DNA from: Sporosarcina sp.
GTDB taxonomy: Bacteria > Bacillota > Bacilli > Bacillales_A > Planococcaceae
DNA: 64,000 nucleotides
Reading direction: 5' to 3'
Assembly: GCF_029257255.1 (NCBI RefSeq)
Contig: NZ_JARICI010000014.1
Span: 1-64,000 of the forward strand
Of this stretch, positions 1-11,118 are shown piece by piece; the first letter of the stretch is position 1, and each line of letters begins with the position of its first letter. The notes under the pieces were generated by a model. It searched no databases, had not been told where the DNA came from, and saw only the letters and a list, made by a program, of their open reading frames with translations. The position numbers and the translations under genes are program-made.

Positions 1-210
1 TCTGCCGCCAATGTCAGCACTGAAAAGCAAATCTGAGAAGTTTTCTTCAAGACTTGTGTTGATAAAACTGTCTTTTTCCGGTTGCAGTGTGGCAAGTTCA
101 ATAACCCGCATCACCGACGCCGGTAAATAGTTTGCAAGAAAGTCTTTGGCAACTTCGGTATTACCCATGCTTTCTTTAAAAAACTTATCATGCGGGTTTT
201 GAATCTTCAC
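1..210 (-). CDS. Rpn family recombination-promoting nuclease / putative transposase, N-terminal part
   Basis: The minus strand encodes about 70 residues before the gene runs off the window. The sequence opens with the pattern (V/M)KIQNPHDKFFKESMGN, followed by EVAKDFLANYLP, which is typical of the N-terminus of the PF04754 'Rpn / transposase_31' family. Members carry a PD-(D/E)XK-type nuclease fold and were shown in E. coli to promote recA-independent recombination; that role is family knowledge and is not visible here. The start is GTG at 208-210, preceded by a strong AGGAGG sequence. The gene lies directly downstream of ssrA on the same strand, with the tmRNA terminator in between, so it is probably a separate unit. 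The catalytic core cannot be checked because the C-terminal part is missing. Confidence 0.75.
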   Translation of the reverse strand, partial: MKIQNPHDKFFKESMGNTEVAKDFLANYLPASVMRVIELATLQPEKDSFINTSLEENFSDLLFSADIGGR

Positions 211-241
211 AAGCGTCCTCCTCTCCTGAAATTCTTAAACT

Positions 242-290
242 AAAAAGGATACCTGATCAGCCAGTTATACAGCTAAATCAAATATCCTTT
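242..290 (-). terminator. Intrinsic terminator of ssrA
   Basis: On the minus strand an AAAGGATA arm pairs with TATCCTTT, with a second inner pairing (TTGAT with ATCAG), and the structure ends in a T-rich run. It lies just after the tmRNA 3' end and before the Rpn-family gene. Confidence 0.6.
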
Positions 291-313
291 AAGAAAACAC
301 CTTAAATCTCTTA

Positions 314-671
314 TGGAGACGGTGGGAGTCGAACCCACGTCCAAAGGCTCTGCTACTTCAGCGTCTACGCGTGTAGATTGACTACTTGGTTTCGCGCAAA
401 CATTATGCCATCAATCAGGGCTTCCTGTGCGCTATTCCGGGAATCTCTTCTGACACCCTCAGAATGCAGATGTCATCGTAGCTCACTAATAAGTGAACCT
501 TACGCCTCCACATGAGCGATGGAAACGAAAGGTAGATTCAACAGCTTACGCTGCGAATGCTAGGTTGTTGTTTGTTTTGCCAGTTATTATTAACTGTCGT
601 TTCTGACGGAGACGATCCCTCCGACGCGCAACTCAAGCCCAGACCACCCCTGTCGAATCCGTAACGTCCCC
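314..671 (-). ncRNA. ssrA: Transfer-messenger RNA (tmRNA)
   Basis: The RNA begins GGGGACGTTACGG on the minus strand at 671 and ends with the TPsiC-like arm and acceptor strand (GGTTCGACTCC then CGTCTCCA) at 314, so both halves of the tRNA-like domain are present. CCA does not appear to be encoded after the discriminator A. The tag reading frame at 546-581 encodes GKTNNNLAFAA followed by TAA. With the alanine carried by tmRNA itself this gives an 12-residue degradation tag ending in AA, as expected for ClpXP recognition. Together with SmpB, encoded immediately upstream, it rescues ribosomes stalled on non-stop mRNA. The order smpB-ssrA is the standard one in Bacillota. About 358 nt is the normal size. 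Confidence 0.95.
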
Positions 672-764
672 GAAGGAAAGTCCGGAACCCGTGTACATTC
701 GTCACTTTCGAATGAAGGGTCGTACTTGAAACTTCTTATAGTATATAATAATTCCACCTATGAA

Positions 765-1232
765 TCAATCTTGTTGCCTTGATTTGAATGCACGCTGCAT
801 GTCGCGCTTATGTTCTTTTTCTTTCAGGTCCTGTCGTTTGTCGTAAAGTTTCTTCCCTTTACCAACACCGATCAGTACTTTTGCAAAGCCGTCTTTGACA
901 TACATTTTCAGTGGCACGATTGAATAGCCGTCCTGCTTGATCTGCCCTATCAGATTACTGATCTGCTTTTTGTGCAGCAGCAGTTTTCGTGAACGGATCG
1001 GATCATGGTTATGGATATTCCCCTGATCATACGGACTGATGTGCATATTGGAAATCCATGCTTCGTTATTTCGGATGAGCACAAATGCGTCACGCAGTTG
1101 CACTTTCCCTTTGCGGACGGATTTAATCTCCGTACCTTTTAAGACAATACCTGCCTCAATCGTATCTTCGATTGCATAATCATGATTGGCTTTCTTATTA
1201 ACGGCTAGTACTTTACCGGATCCTTTGGCCAT
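765..1232 (-). CDS. smpB: SsrA-binding protein SmpB
   Basis: The 155-residue protein is the usual SmpB length. It starts [15 protein letters not shown] and contains the family blocks [13 protein letters not shown] and [10 protein letters not shown]. The C-terminal tail is basic ([16 protein letters not shown]); in the family this tail folds as a helix in the ribosomal mRNA channel. SmpB binds the tRNA-like domain of tmRNA and delivers it to the empty A site of stalled ribosomes. The gene lies between rnr and ssrA. This is functionally coherent because RNase R degrades the non-stop mRNA released during trans-translation. A GGAGG-type site precedes the ATG at 1230-1232. There is nothing unusual in the sequence. 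Confidence 0.97.
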   Translation of the reverse strand: MAKGSGKVLAVNKKANHDYAIEDTIEAGIVLKGTEIKSVRKGKVQLRDAFVLIRNNEAWISNMHISPYDQGNIHNHDPIRSRKLLLHKKQISNLIGQIKQDGYSIVPLKMYVKDGFAKVLIGVGKGKKLYDKRQDLKEKEHKRDMQRAFKSRQQD

Positions 1233-1277
1233 GTTTCATTCCTCCCTATATGATCAATCTCGCAATTGCGTGATTGC

Positions 1278-1333
1278 ATCTGAATTCAACAGAAGCTGAA
1301 TTCAGATGAAGACTGGAGCCATGATCTCCAGTC
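1278..1333 (-). other. Paired hairpins between rnr and smpB
   Basis: Two perfect inverted repeats sit side by side. The arms ATCTGAATTCA and TGAATTCAGAT span 1278-1307, and GACTGGAG and CTCCAGTC span 1311-1333. Neither is followed by a T run on the minus strand, so mRNA processing or stabilisation is more likely than termination. Confidence 0.45.
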
Positions 1334-3676
1334 TTATTTTTTCTTAGGTCTCTTTTTTGATTTCTTTGCGACGCCTTCATAGAACTTTCTTTTCGGCTTC
1401 TCGTACTTCTTATTGCGCTTATCTCCGCTCTTGCCTTGTCCGCCAGCACCTTGTTTTCTGCCCTGGCCATTGCCTTTTCCTTTGGCACCGGACTGAATCA
1501 CTTTCGGCGTCTCTCGGCGTGATCTGCGGAAGTTCTGTTTCATGCCGACGATTTCGAAATCGACTGCCTGTTCTTCCGGTTTAACTGACACGACACGCAC
1601 AGTCACTTCATCGCCTATACGGAACTGCTTGCCTGTCCGTTCGCCGATCATCATCATCTGACGGTCGTCGAAACGGTAATAGTCGTCGTTCATATTCTGA
1701 ACGTGAACGAGACCTTCTACTGTATTCTCAAGCTCCACGAATATACCGAAGTTCGTTACAGAAGAAACGACACCTTCAAATTCTTCCCCGATTTTATCCA
1801 TCATAAACTGCGCTTTCTTCAGCGCGTTCGTATCACGCTCTGCATCCACTGCACGGCGTTCGCGTTCAGACGTGTGCTGCGCAATCTCCGGCAGACGTGC
1901 TGACCAGTGTGCGACCGTTGCCTGTGACAGATCTTTTTCAAACAGATACGTCCGGATTAAACGGTGGACGATCAAGTCAGGATAGCGGCGGATCGGCGCT
2001 GTGAAATGCGTATAGAAATCCGTCGACAAACCGAAGTGTCCTAAACTTTCGTGATGGTATTTCGCCTGTTGCATTGATCGAAGCAACATCGTCGAAATGA
2101 CCGACTGCTCAGGCAATCCTTCAATCGATTCCACGATTTCTTGCAATGCACGCGGATGAACTTGGTTTCCTGATCCTTTGACGACGATACCGAAAGTGGT
2201 CAGGAACTCAAAGAAACGCTGTAATTTCTCTTCTTTTGGGTCTTCGTGAATACGGTACAAAAACGGCACTTGCAGCCAGTGGAAATGCTCTGCGACAGTT
2301 TCATTGGCAATCAGCATGAATTCTTCAATCATTTTCTCAGAAACTGTACGTTCAATGATGACAACATCCGTCGGCCATCCTTCTTCATCGACTAAGATTT
2401 TAGATTCTTTGAAATCAAAATCAATCGCGCCGCGGTCCTGTCGTTTCTGACGGAAAATCGCTGCCAGCTTCGCCATACCGTTCAGCATCGGTACGATCTC
2501 TTCATACTTTTTCGATAATTCTTCATCCTGATGATCTACAATTTCATAGACATCTGTGTACGTCATACGATAATTCGAATTAATAACACTCGGATAAATT
2601 TCATGTTCGATCACTTTGCCGTTAAGATCCACTTTCATCTCGCATGTCAGTGTCAGGCGGTCTTCCCCAGGATTCAATGAACAAATCCCGTTCGATAGAC
2701 GGTGTGGAAGCATCGGTATGACTCGGTCCGTTAAGTAGACACTCGTGCCGCGGTCTGCTGCTTCTGCGTCCATCGGAGAGTTTTCCGTTACATAATAACT
2801 GACGTCAGAAATATGGACAAACAGGCGGTAGCTTCCGTCTTCATCCTTCACAAGAGAGATAGCATCGTCCAAATCTTTCGCATCTGCGCCGTCAATGGTA
2901 ACCGTCAGATCATCGCGCAAATCTCTGCGATTCGCGAAGTCCTCTTCCTGCACAGTCGTTGGCACACGCATGGCGTGATCGATAACTTCTTGCGGGAATT
3001 CAACCGTAATGCCGTGCTTGTGGATGATCGATAAGATATCGACGCCCGGATCGTTTTTATGCCCCAAAATCTGCGTGATCATTCCTATTGCGGATTTTGT
3101 ATCGCTTGGCCATGCGGTGATTTCGACAATCACTTTCTGACCATCCACCGCTTCAAGGGAATGTCCTTTTTCGATGTATATATCCATCGGCAGTTTCTTA
3201 TCGTCCGGCATAACAAACCCGTAGCCGTCATGTTGAGTGTACGTTCCGACAACCGTTGCTGTCTTGCGGTCCACAACTTTCGTGATGACTCCTTCGCGGC
3301 GGTCACCCTGTGAATTTCCCGATACGCGCACAAGCACAGTATCTCCGTTCATCGCACTGTTGACTTCATGCGGTGGAATGAAGACATCGTCACCTTCCAC
3401 TCCTTCAGGCACGACAAATCCGAACCCTTTCGCATGTCCAATAAATTTCCCCCGCAGCAAATTCATTTGTTCGGGCAATCCATATCGGTTGGTTCTTGAA
3501 CGTACGATTTTACCCATTTGCTCTAGCTGTACGAGCATTTTTACTAATTCCTTAAATTCTGCTGCCTGCTCCATTCCGAACTTTTCTTGAATTTCGTGAA
3601 CGGTGAGCGGCTGATAGGATTCTTCCTTTAATAAGGACAGTATCCGTTCTTGTAACTCTTTTTCAAATGTATCCAA
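1334..3676 (-). CDS. rnr: Ribonuclease R
   Basis: This 780-residue 3'-5' exoribonuclease has the full RNase R layout. There is an N-terminal helix-turn-helix-like segment (about 1-70), cold-shock OB domains (about 75-230), the RNB catalytic domain (about 255-590) with the acidic motif [13 protein letters not shown], an S1 domain (about 640-720, [18 protein letters not shown]), and a lysine-rich tail ending [10 protein letters not shown]. RNase R degrades structured RNA and works with tmRNA-SmpB on non-stop messages; the rnr-smpB-ssrA order fits this. The ATG at 3674-3676 is preceded by a GGAGGAGA-type site. The gene probably belongs to one transcription unit with the esterase and smpB. Confidence 0.97.
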   Translation of the reverse strand: MDTFEKELQERILSLLKEESYQPLTVHEIQEKFGMEQAAEFKELVKMLVQLEQMGKIVRSRTNRYGLPEQMNLLRGKFIGHAKGFGFVVPEGVEGDDVFIPPHEVNSAMNGDTVLVRVSGNSQGDRREGVITKVVDRKTATVVGTYTQHDGYGFVMPDDKKLPMDIYIEKGHSLEAVDGQKVIVEITAWPSDTKSAIGMITQILGHKNDPGVDILSIIHKHGITVEFPQEVIDHAMRVPTTVQEEDFANRRDLRDDLTVTIDGADAKDLDDAISLVKDEDGSYRLFVHISDVSYYVTENSPMDAEAADRGTSVYLTDRVIPMLPHRLSNGICSLNPGEDRLTLTCEMKVDLNGKVIEHEIYPSVINSNYRMTYTDVYEIVDHQDEELSKKYEEIVPMLNGMAKLAAIFRQKRQDRGAIDFDFKESKILVDEEGWPTDVVIIERTVSEKMIEEFMLIANETVAEHFHWLQVPFLYRIHEDPKEEKLQRFFEFLTTFGIVVKGSGNQVHPRALQEIVESIEGLPEQSVISTMLLRSMQQAKYHHESLGHFGLSTDFYTHFTAPIRRYPDLIVHRLIRTYLFEKDLSQATVAHWSARLPEIAQHTSERERRAVDAERDTNALKKAQFMMDKIGEEFEGVVSSVTNFGIFVELENTVEGLVHVQNMNDDYYRFDDRQMMMIGERTGKQFRIGDEVTVRVVSVKPEEQAVDFEIVGMKQNFRRSRRETPKVIQSGAKGKGNGQGRKQGAGGQGKSGDKRNKKYEKPKRKFYEGVAKKSKKRPKKK

Positions 3677-3724
3677 ACAATCATCTCCTCCTTCTTTTCC
3701 TACTATTTGTATCTTCCCCTATTT

Positions 3725-4471
3725 TTACTCCTGCCAATCAAGTGATTCTAGAAATTGCAACACATTTTCATGCAGTTGTGCTTTTTCAGGGCCGAGCGTA
3801 ATGACATGGCTCGATTCTTCATACCACTGCAGTTCTTTATCCGTTGATTCAGCTTCATCGTAAATGATCTGCGCTGAATTTGGATCAATCACTTCGTCAT
3901 GTCTTGCCTGGACGACGAGCAGCGGCGTATAGATCTGGCTGACTTCTTTACGCACACCTTCTACCATTGTACGCAAATCATTCAGTCCAGGCATGGTTTT
4001 CGTTTTCAGCTCGTCCATTTCTTGCTCAATTTGCTCTACTTCCAAGCCTGCAAACTTTTTATAATCGCGGGCATATTTCAAAACACCCTGATACATCAAA
4101 TCCGTCGTTTTCATTGTCATTGGTGCACACATGGTCACAACGCCTTTGAGCGGAAATTCCGCCGCCAATTTCAATGAAAACACGCCGCCAAGAGAGAGTC
4201 CCGCCACTGCAATTTCCCTATAGCCTGCATCTTGAAGCTGTTGATAAGCAGCTAAGACATCTTCCCACCATTGATCCGGGTTCGTCTGGATCAATTGTTC
4301 CGGCGGTACACCATGTCCTCTGTAATGAGGCGCCAATGAAGTATAGTCATGTTTTTCAAGGAATCGGCCAAGCATCCGAACATCCGCGGATGTACCGGTG
4401 AAGCCGTGCAGTAGAAGTACCGCTCGTTTGCCATGCTCAAAGAAAAACGGTTTAGGTTGCGCAATTCGCAT
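3725..4471 (-). CDS. Carboxylesterase (Est30 / YvaK type, alpha/beta hydrolase)
   Basis: The 248-residue alpha/beta hydrolase resembles Geobacillus Est30 and B. subtilis YvaK in length and motifs. The oxyanion-hole region is LLLHGFTG (about 19-26). The nucleophile elbow is GLSLGG with Ser93. The likely remaining triad residues are Asp192 (in ARHDEVID) and His222 (in ESSHVI), spaced as in Est30. It should hydrolyse short- to medium-chain carboxyl esters in the cytoplasm; no signal peptide is visible. The physiological substrate is unknown. Its position between secG and rnr is conserved in Bacillus. A hairpin with four Ts lies between secG and this gene, so transcription is probably partly attenuated there. 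Confidence 0.92.
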   Translation of the reverse strand: MRIAQPKPFFFEHGKRAVLLLHGFTGTSADVRMLGRFLEKHDYTSLAPHYRGHGVPPEQLIQTNPDQWWEDVLAAYQQLQDAGYREIAVAGLSLGGVFSLKLAAEFPLKGVVTMCAPMTMKTTDLMYQGVLKYARDYKKFAGLEVEQIEQEMDELKTKTMPGLNDLRTMVEGVRKEVSQIYTPLLVVQARHDEVIDPNSAQIIYDEAESTDKELQWYEESSHVITLGPEKAQLHENVLQFLESLDWQE

Positions 4472-4490
4472 GTCTTTCGATCCTTTCTAC

Positions 4491-4527
4491 GAAAAGCGCC
4501 TGACCGTTCAAACGTGGTCAGGCGCTA
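4491..4527 (-). terminator. Hairpin between secG and the esterase gene
   Basis: On the minus strand GCGCCTGACC pairs with GGTCAGGCGC and is followed by TTTTCG. It is a plausible partial terminator after secG. The esterase gene starts 19 bp further on, so some read-through is likely. Confidence 0.6.
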
Positions 4528-4532
4528 GCTTG

Positions 4533-4760
4533 TTATATTTTCATGATCGCGATTGTTAAGACAAAAAATAATACAGACAGAACGATGGTTGTTCTTTGAA
4601 GAACCAGGTCCAATCCGCGTGCTTTTTGTTTACCGAAAAGTTGTTCTGCCCCTCCGGAGATGGCTCCTGACAGTCCTGCACTTTTACCGGATTGCAATAA
4701 TACGACAACGATCAATGCTATAGCTACGACTACAAGCGATGCTGTTAAAACGGCATGCAT
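4533..4760 (-). CDS. secG: Preprotein translocase subunit SecG
   Basis: The 75-residue protein has two hydrophobic segments (about 3-22 and 55-74) separated by the polar, glycine-rich loop [19 protein letters not shown], the SecG signature. SecG is an accessory subunit of the SecYEG channel; it stimulates SecA-driven protein export across the cytoplasmic membrane. A GGAGGTGG site precedes the ATG. The gene sits between eno and the esterase gene, the usual Bacillus-type context. In this genome region it is relevant that the downstream half of the window encodes many Sec-dependent surface proteins, although secG itself is a housekeeping gene. Confidence 0.95.
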   Translation of the reverse strand: MHAVLTASLVVVAIALIVVVLLQSGKSAGLSGAISGGAEQLFGKQKARGLDLVLQRTTIVLSVLFFVLTIAIMKI

Positions 4761-4818
4761 GTTTTTCCACCTCCAAAAAATAGCAAGTCACAACAGTTCT
4801 ATTTTAACAAAGCAATGC

Positions 4819-4866
4819 CACCGACACAACCTTTAGTTGCAAATTCTGTCGGTGACAGGTGCCGAA
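4819..4866. repeat. REP-like hairpin between eno and secG
   Basis: CACCGACA and TGTCGGTG form an inverted repeat with an inner GCAAC/GTTGT pairing. The outer flank reads GACAGGTGCCG, which resembles the 'caggcacc' edge of the REP elements found later in the window. It could be a diverged REP or simply the eno 3' hairpin; it lacks a clear T run. Confidence 0.4.
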
Positions 4867-4870
4867 GCGA

Positions 4871-6178
<1,308 letters not shown>

Positions 6179-7705
6179 TTAGAATAATGGTTTTCCGGTC
6201 ATTTCAACCGGTTGAGGAATTCCTAGCATTTTCAACATGGTCGGAGCTAGGTCGGCAAGTATACCGTCCGTGCGCAACGTCAAGTCAGACTGTGTAACGA
6301 TCACAGGCACTGGATTTGTCGTATGCGCCGTCATCGGCTGTCCGCCAATTGTGATGACTTCATCGGCATTTCCGTGGTCTGCCGTAATGATAGCAGAACC
6401 ACCTTTAGCAAATAAAGCATCGATGATCCGGCCAAGACATTCGTCTACCGTTTCAATTGCTTTGACAGTCGGCTCGAGCATTCCACTGTGGCCGACCATA
6501 TCCGGATTGGCAAAGTTCAGAATGATTGCGTCCTGACGCTCTTCTTCTATCTCTTTTACCAATGCAGACGTCACTTCGTAAGCACTCATTTCAGGCTTCA
6601 GATCATACGTCGCGACTTTCGGCGAATTAATGAGAATCCGGGTCTCCCCTTCAAACTCTTTTTCGCGTCCGCCACTCATGAAAAATGTGACATGCGGGTA
6701 CTTTTCTGTTTCCGCAATGCGCAATTGGCGTTTGCCGCGGTCTTCCAGCACTTCGCCAATCGTTTTCGTCAGGTTCACGTTATGGTACACGATATCCCCG
6801 ACTACCTCATCATTATAATGCGTAAAGCCGACAAAATGAAGGTCCGAAAGTTTTTTTACACCTTTATCGAAACAGTCGAATCCAGGCTGTGTTAATGCAC
6901 GTGACAGCTGGATCGCACGGTCAGGACGGAAGTTGAAGAAAACGACTGCATCGCCGTTCTCAATCGTTGCCACCGGTTTACCGTCTTTCTGCACGACAAA
7001 GGGCTCTACGAACTCATCATGTACTTCTTCGGTATAAGAAGCTCTAACTCCTTCTTCTGCAGAATCTGCCTGTTTACCGATTCCGTAAACCATTGCGTCA
7101 TACGTTTTCTGTACTCGGTCCCAGCGCTTATCGCGGTCCATCGCAAAATATCTTCCGGAAACCGTAGCGATTTCACCGACACCGATATTTTTCATTTCTT
7201 CTTCTGTGCGTTTTAAATAAGGAAGTGCGGTAGTTGGACCCACATCACGCCCGTCAAGGAATGCATGCAGATAAACACGTTCGACTCCGTGTTCCTTCGC
7301 CAGTTTCAGCAAAGCGAATAAATGCTCATAGTGACTGTGGACACCGCCGTCAGATAGCAGTCCCATCACATGCAGCGCAGACTGTTTCGTTTTCACATGC
7401 TCCATCGTCTCAAGAAGTGCGGCATTTTCGAAAAAGTCGCCTTCTCGAATGGACTTATTGATTCGCGTCAGACTCTGATAGACAATACGGCCAGCACCAA
7501 TATTCAGGTGTCCGACTTCCGAGTTTCCCATTTGTCCTTCAGGCAGGCCGACCGCTTCGCCGCAAGCCGTCAGCGTAGCATGCGGGAAGTTCTTCCACAG
7601 CAAATCGAAATTGGGAATGTTGGAATGTGCTACAGCATTGCCGTATTTTTCATCCCGCAAACCGAATCCATCCAAGATAATGAGCGCGACTGGATTATTC
7701 GACAT
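6179..7705 (-). CDS. gpmI: 2,3-bisphosphoglycerate-independent phosphoglycerate mutase
   Basis: The 508-residue protein belongs to the alkaline phosphatase superfamily. Metal ligand Asp12 lies in LILDGFG, and the phosphorylated serine is Ser62 in [10 protein letters not shown]. The C-terminal metal-binding region contains ADHGNADE. It interconverts 3- and 2-phosphoglycerate without the 2,3-bisphosphoglycerate cofactor and needs Mn2+ in the spore-forming relatives. The gene overlaps the end of tpiA by 11 bp in another frame, and its GGAGGCGGGG site lies inside tpiA, so translational coupling is likely. It is followed by eno after 12 bp. Length and motifs are normal. Confidence 0.97.
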   Translation of the reverse strand: MSNNPVALIILDGFGLRDEKYGNAVAHSNIPNFDLLWKNFPHATLTACGEAVGLPEGQMGNSEVGHLNIGAGRIVYQSLTRINKSIREGDFFENAALLETMEHVKTKQSALHVMGLLSDGGVHSHYEHLFALLKLAKEHGVERVYLHAFLDGRDVGPTTALPYLKRTEEEMKNIGVGEIATVSGRYFAMDRDKRWDRVQKTYDAMVYGIGKQADSAEEGVRASYTEEVHDEFVEPFVVQKDGKPVATIENGDAVVFFNFRPDRAIQLSRALTQPGFDCFDKGVKKLSDLHFVGFTHYNDEVVGDIVYHNVNLTKTIGEVLEDRGKRQLRIAETEKYPHVTFFMSGGREKEFEGETRILINSPKVATYDLKPEMSAYEVTSALVKEIEEERQDAIILNFANPDMVGHSGMLEPTVKAIETVDECLGRIIDALFAKGGSAIITADHGNADEVITIGGQPMTAHTTNPVPVIVTQSDLTLRTDGILADLAPTMLKMLGIPQPVEMTGKPLF

Positions 7706-8459
7706 GAGTCCCCGCCTCCGCGAGCTTAATGAAAGCCTCTGGATCTAGACTCGCACCGCCGACAAGTGCGCCATCAATATGCTCTTTACTCAACAGTTCT
7801 TCGATATTTTCAGGCTTAACGCTGCCCCCGTACTGAATGCGGACTGCATCTGCCACGTCTTTCGAATAGATCGTTTCAATTTTATGACGGATCGCGCCAC
7901 ACACTTCATTGGCATCTTCAGCTGTCGCTGTTTTGCCTGTGCCGATCGCCCAGATAGGCTCGTACGCGATGACTGCCTGCTTCGCAAGATCAGCGGACAA
8001 ATCAGCAAACGCTTTTTCCACTTGTTCCGAAACAACCGAAACAGTTTCCATCGATTCACGCTGTTCCAACGTTTCCCCTACACAAATCATCGGTACCAGG
8101 TGATGCTGGAATGCCGCATGGACTTTTTTATTCACCGTTTCATCGGTTTCATTGAAATACTGACGTCGCTCAGAGTGTCCAATAATCACGTATTGTACGC
8201 CAAGATCTTCAAGCATTGCCGGGCTCACTTCGCCCGTAAACGCTCCTTCGTCTGTATCGTGCATCGTTTGCGCTCCCACTTTGACAGCGCTTGTCTCAAA
8301 ACGCTGCATGAGATCGCCTAAATAGATAGCAGGCGGGCAGATCACAGCTTCCACATGTTCAGAAGTTTTGATCCGATCTTTGATTTTATCCGCAAAATCC
8401 GCAGCTTCTATAGACGTCTTGTACATTTTCCAGTTGCCTGCAATAATTCGTTTTCTCAA
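7695..8459 (-). CDS. tpiA: Triosephosphate isomerase
   Basis: This is a 254-residue TIM-barrel enzyme. The catalytic residues are Asn9 and Lys11 (in GNWKM), His95 (in IIGHSERR) and the base Glu167 in [11 protein letters not shown], with the phosphate-gripping loop GTGKTAT following it. It interconverts dihydroxyacetone phosphate and glyceraldehyde 3-phosphate in the cytoplasm. It lies between pgk (11 bp upstream) and gpmI (11-bp overlap), matching the Bacillus order pgk-tpiA-pgm-eno. The ATG has a GGAGGGATTCTTTTG-type leader. Nothing is unusual. Confidence 0.98.
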   Translation of the reverse strand: MRKRIIAGNWKMYKTSIEAADFADKIKDRIKTSEHVEAVICPPAIYLGDLMQRFETSAVKVGAQTMHDTDEGAFTGEVSPAMLEDLGVQYVIIGHSERRQYFNETDETVNKKVHAAFQHHLVPMICVGETLEQRESMETVSVVSEQVEKAFADLSADLAKQAVIAYEPIWAIGTGKTATAEDANEVCGAIRHKIETIYSKDVADAVRIQYGGSVKPENIEELLSKEHIDGALVGGASLDPEAFIKLAEAGTHVE

Positions 8460-8470
8460 AAGAATCCCTC

Positions 8471-9658
8471 CTATTCTTTATCTTCCAATACTGCAACTCC
8501 AGGTAACTCTTTACCTTCCATGAATTCGAGTGACGCGCCACCGCCAGTGGAAACATGATCCATCTTCTCAGCTACCTCGAATTTTTCAACCGCTGCCGCC
8601 GAGTCTCCTCCGCCGATTACCGTGTAAGCTGCCGTTTCTGCCATTGCATCCGCCACCGTTTTCGTACCGTTTGCGAAAGGCTCCATCTCGAATACACCCA
8701 TTGGTCCGTTCCAAATAACAAATTTAGAGTTCTTAATAATTTCTTTATATGTTTCCGCTGTTTCAGGTCCAATATCCAGACCCATCCAGCCTTCCGAAAT
8801 CGTATCGACTGAAACTGTTTTCTTCTGTGCATCTGCTGAAAAAGCGTCCGCCACAACAGCATCTGTCGGCAAGTATAAGTTGACGTTTTTCTCCTTCGCC
8901 TTTTCAATGAAAGACTTCGCCAAATCCACTTTGTCTTCCTCTACCAGTGAGCTGCCAGTTTCATAGCCCTGTGCCCGTGTAAACGTGTAGGAAAGTCCGC
9001 CGCCAATCAATAAATTATCTACTTTATCCAGCAAGTTATCGATGACACCAATTTTATCTTTTACTTTTGCTCCGCCAATAATCGCCGTGAAAGGACGTTC
9101 TGGATGAGACAGTGCTTTGCCTAGTACATCCAGTTCTTTCTCTAATAAGAAGCCGAGTACACCCGGAATATATTGTGCGATTCCTGCGGTTGAAGCGTGT
9201 GCGCGGTGAGCCGTACCGAACGCATCATTGACAAATACATCTGCAAGATCCGCAAATTGTTTTGCCAGTTCCGGATCATTTTTCTCTTCGCCTGCATGGA
9301 AACGGACGTTTTCGAGAAGCATGACATCGCCGTCTTTCATATCAGCAATTGCTTTCTCCACTTCTTCTCCTGTCGAAACATCAAGTTTACGAACTGGTTT
9401 GCCAAGGAGTTCTGACAGCTTCTCTCCTGCAGATGTCAGACGCATGTCCTCTTTCACTTCACCTTTAGGACGTCCTAAGTGGCTGGCCAAGATGACTTTT
9501 GCTCCGGCTTTCACCATATACTCAATCGTTGGAACTGCAGCACGGATCCGTGTATCATCCGTTACTTTTCCCTCTTCCATTGGTACGTTGAAATCCACAC
9601 GGCAAAAGACGCGCTGACCGTTCAATTCGATATCTCTGATTGTTTTTTTCATCTTCAT
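8471..9658 (-). CDS. pgk: Phosphoglycerate kinase
   Basis: The 395-residue two-domain kinase shows the N-terminal signature [10 protein letters not shown], the substrate-binding HLGRPKG and [10 protein letters not shown] blocks, and the C-terminal nucleotide-binding [12 protein letters not shown]. It makes ATP and 3-phosphoglycerate from 1,3-bisphosphoglycerate. Two ATG codons (9656-9658 and 9650-9652) follow a strong GAGGAGGA site; the first gives a spacing of about 10 nt and the second about 16, so the first was chosen. The gene is separated from gapA by about 385 bp holding a terminator and two palindromic repeats, so the pgk-eno part may be expressed below gapA. Confidence 0.97.
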   Translation of the reverse strand: MKMKKTIRDIELNGQRVFCRVDFNVPMEEGKVTDDTRIRAAVPTIEYMVKAGAKVILASHLGRPKGEVKEDMRLTSAGEKLSELLGKPVRKLDVSTGEEVEKAIADMKDGDVMLLENVRFHAGEEKNDPELAKQFADLADVFVNDAFGTAHRAHASTAGIAQYIPGVLGFLLEKELDVLGKALSHPERPFTAIIGGAKVKDKIGVIDNLLDKVDNLLIGGGLSYTFTRAQGYETGSSLVEEDKVDLAKSFIEKAKEKNVNLYLPTDAVVADAFSADAQKKTVSVDTISEGWMGLDIGPETAETYKEIIKNSKFVIWNGPMGVFEMEPFANGTKTVADAMAETAAYTVIGGGDSAAAVEKFEVAEKMDHVSTGGGASLEFMEGKELPGVAVLEDKE

Positions 9659-9699
9659 GGATGAAAGTCCTCCTCTGCATTTTACCTGATTGTGGTCAT

Positions 9700-9811
9700 C
9701 CAGCTGCGACGGCTAGCTCCTCGGGTCACTTCAGACTTAAAGGAAAGGCAAAGTGCGCCTTTCTTTTAAGTCCTCCAGTGCCTGTCGGAGCTGGACAGCC
9801 GTCTCCGCTTT
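9700..9811. repeat. Dispersed palindromic repeat, copy 1
   Basis: The element runs from CCAGCTGCGACGG to GCCGTCTCCGC and folds on itself. The inner stem pairs GACTTAAAGGAAAGGC with GCCTTTCTTTTAAGTC, and outer GCGACGGCT with AGCCGTC. It resembles the long imperfect palindromes found in intergenic regions of Bacillaceae and Planococcaceae. It lies between gapA and pgk beside a second copy. Confidence 0.65.
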
Positions 9812-9819
9812 AGAAATAT

Positions 9820-9933
9820 CCAGCTGCTAGCGCCAGCCTCTCGGATCACTTCGGTCTTAAAGATAAAGGTAAAGAGCCACCTTTATTTTAAGCCCTCCAG
9901 TGCCTGTCGAGGCTTACGGCGCTTTTCGCTTTT
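9820..9933. repeat. Dispersed palindromic repeat, copy 2
   Basis: This is a diverged tandem copy of the element at 9700-9811. It shares CCAGCTGC at the start, the shared core CCTCCAGTGCCTGTCG, and an inner stem of CTTAAAGATAAAGGT with ACCTTTATTTTAAG. The stem bases differ but pairing is retained, which suggests the structure is selected or generated as a unit. Confidence 0.65.
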
Positions 9934-9940
9934 GTGTATA

Positions 9941-9973
9941 TATAAAAGAGGAACGGGTTTCTCCGTTCCTCTC
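9941..9973 (-). terminator. Terminator after gapA
   Basis: On the minus strand AGAGGAACGG pairs with CCGTTCCTCT and is followed directly by TTTTATATAT. It separates cggR-gapA from pgk-eno. Known Bacillus operons show stronger gapA expression than distal genes, which such a site would give. Confidence 0.75.
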
Positions 9974-10043
9974 ACCCATATTCATTATAATCATTCACCA
10001 TTAGAATGGCTACGATTTATAAAAGATTGGGCTTAATTCAAGC

Positions 10044-11051
10044 TTACAATCCTTGTTTTTGCATGTGACGAGCTAAGTCGATACAACGTGCAGAGTAACC
10101 TGATTCATTGTCATACCAAGAAATAACTTTCACCATATTATTCTCCATCACCATAGTGGATAATGCATCGACAGTGGAAGATGCTGTATTGCCGTTATAG
10201 TCAATAGAAACTAGTGGCAATTCGCTGAAGTACAGATACCCTTTTAATTCATTTTCAGACGCTTTTTTCAGTGCATCGTTGACTTGCTCAACTGTCACGT
10301 CTTTATCCAGTTCCGCTACGAAATCGACAAGTGATACGTTTGGAGTCGGTACACGTACCGCCATTCCATCCAGTTTTCCTTTTAATTCAGGAATAACTTT
10401 TGTTACTGCAGAAGCTGCACCCGTAGAAGTCGGAATCATGGATTCAGCAGCAGCACGCGCACGACGGTAGTCGGAGTGCGGCAAATCCAAGATACGCTGA
10501 TCGTTTGTGTACGAGTGAATGGTAGTCATCATTCCACGTTTGACACCAAATGTATCGTTCAATACTTTTACTACAGGCGCTAAACAGTTAGTTGTACAAG
10601 AAGCATTAGAAACGATATTGTCATTCGCTGCGTCATAAATTTCTTCATTGACACCCATTACAAGAGTTGTCATTGCACCTTGAGCTGGAGCAGAAAGGAT
10701 AACTTTCTTCGCGCCTGCATCGATGTGCTTCTGCAATGCTTCCGTTGTACGGAATACACCAGTACAGTCTATTACGATATCTACGCCAAGATCGCCCCAT
10801 GGCAAGTTCGCCGGGTCTTTTTCAGCAAACACTTTAACTTTCTTACCGTCTACTATAATTGCAGATTCATCTGATTTCACTTCTGCATTCAAAACACCGT
10901 GTACAGAATCGTACTTCAATAAGTGTGCAAGCATAGCAGCGTCTGTCAAATCATTGATTGCCACCACTTCTACGTCGTTCTGCAATAAAGTTTCACGAAG
11001 CACTACTCGCCCAATACGTCCGAATCCGTTAATCGCTAATTTCAATGTCAT
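10044..11051 (-). CDS. gapA: NAD-dependent glyceraldehyde-3-phosphate dehydrogenase
   Basis: The 335-residue enzyme has the Rossmann signature NGFGRIGR (8-15), the catalytic Cys152 in SNASCTTNCLAP, and His179 in TTIHSYT. The AINDLTD segment with an aspartate after the second strand is the pattern of the NAD-dependent, glycolytic GapA rather than the NADP-dependent GapB. It oxidises glyceraldehyde 3-phosphate to 1,3-bisphosphoglycerate. It follows cggR by 67 bp, as in B. subtilis, where cggR-gapA mRNA is cleaved between the two. The ATG is preceded by ATGGAGGAGATTTATT. It should be repressed by CggR when fructose-1,6-bisphosphate is low. Confidence 0.98.
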   Translation of the reverse strand: MTLKLAINGFGRIGRVVLRETLLQNDVEVVAINDLTDAAMLAHLLKYDSVHGVLNAEVKSDESAIIVDGKKVKVFAEKDPANLPWGDLGVDIVIDCTGVFRTTEALQKHIDAGAKKVILSAPAQGAMTTLVMGVNEEIYDAANDNIVSNASCTTNCLAPVVKVLNDTFGVKRGMMTTIHSYTNDQRILDLPHSDYRRARAAAESMIPTSTGAASAVTKVIPELKGKLDGMAVRVPTPNVSLVDFVAELDKDVTVEQVNDALKKASENELKGYLYFSELPLVSIDYNGNTASSTVDALSTMVMENNMVKVISWYDNESGYSARCIDLARHMQKQGL

Positions 11052-11118
11052 AATAAATCTCCTCCATTATAAGTAGTTACTCTATTGTTTGCCCGTTTAG
11101 GCAGATCATAACCATTTT

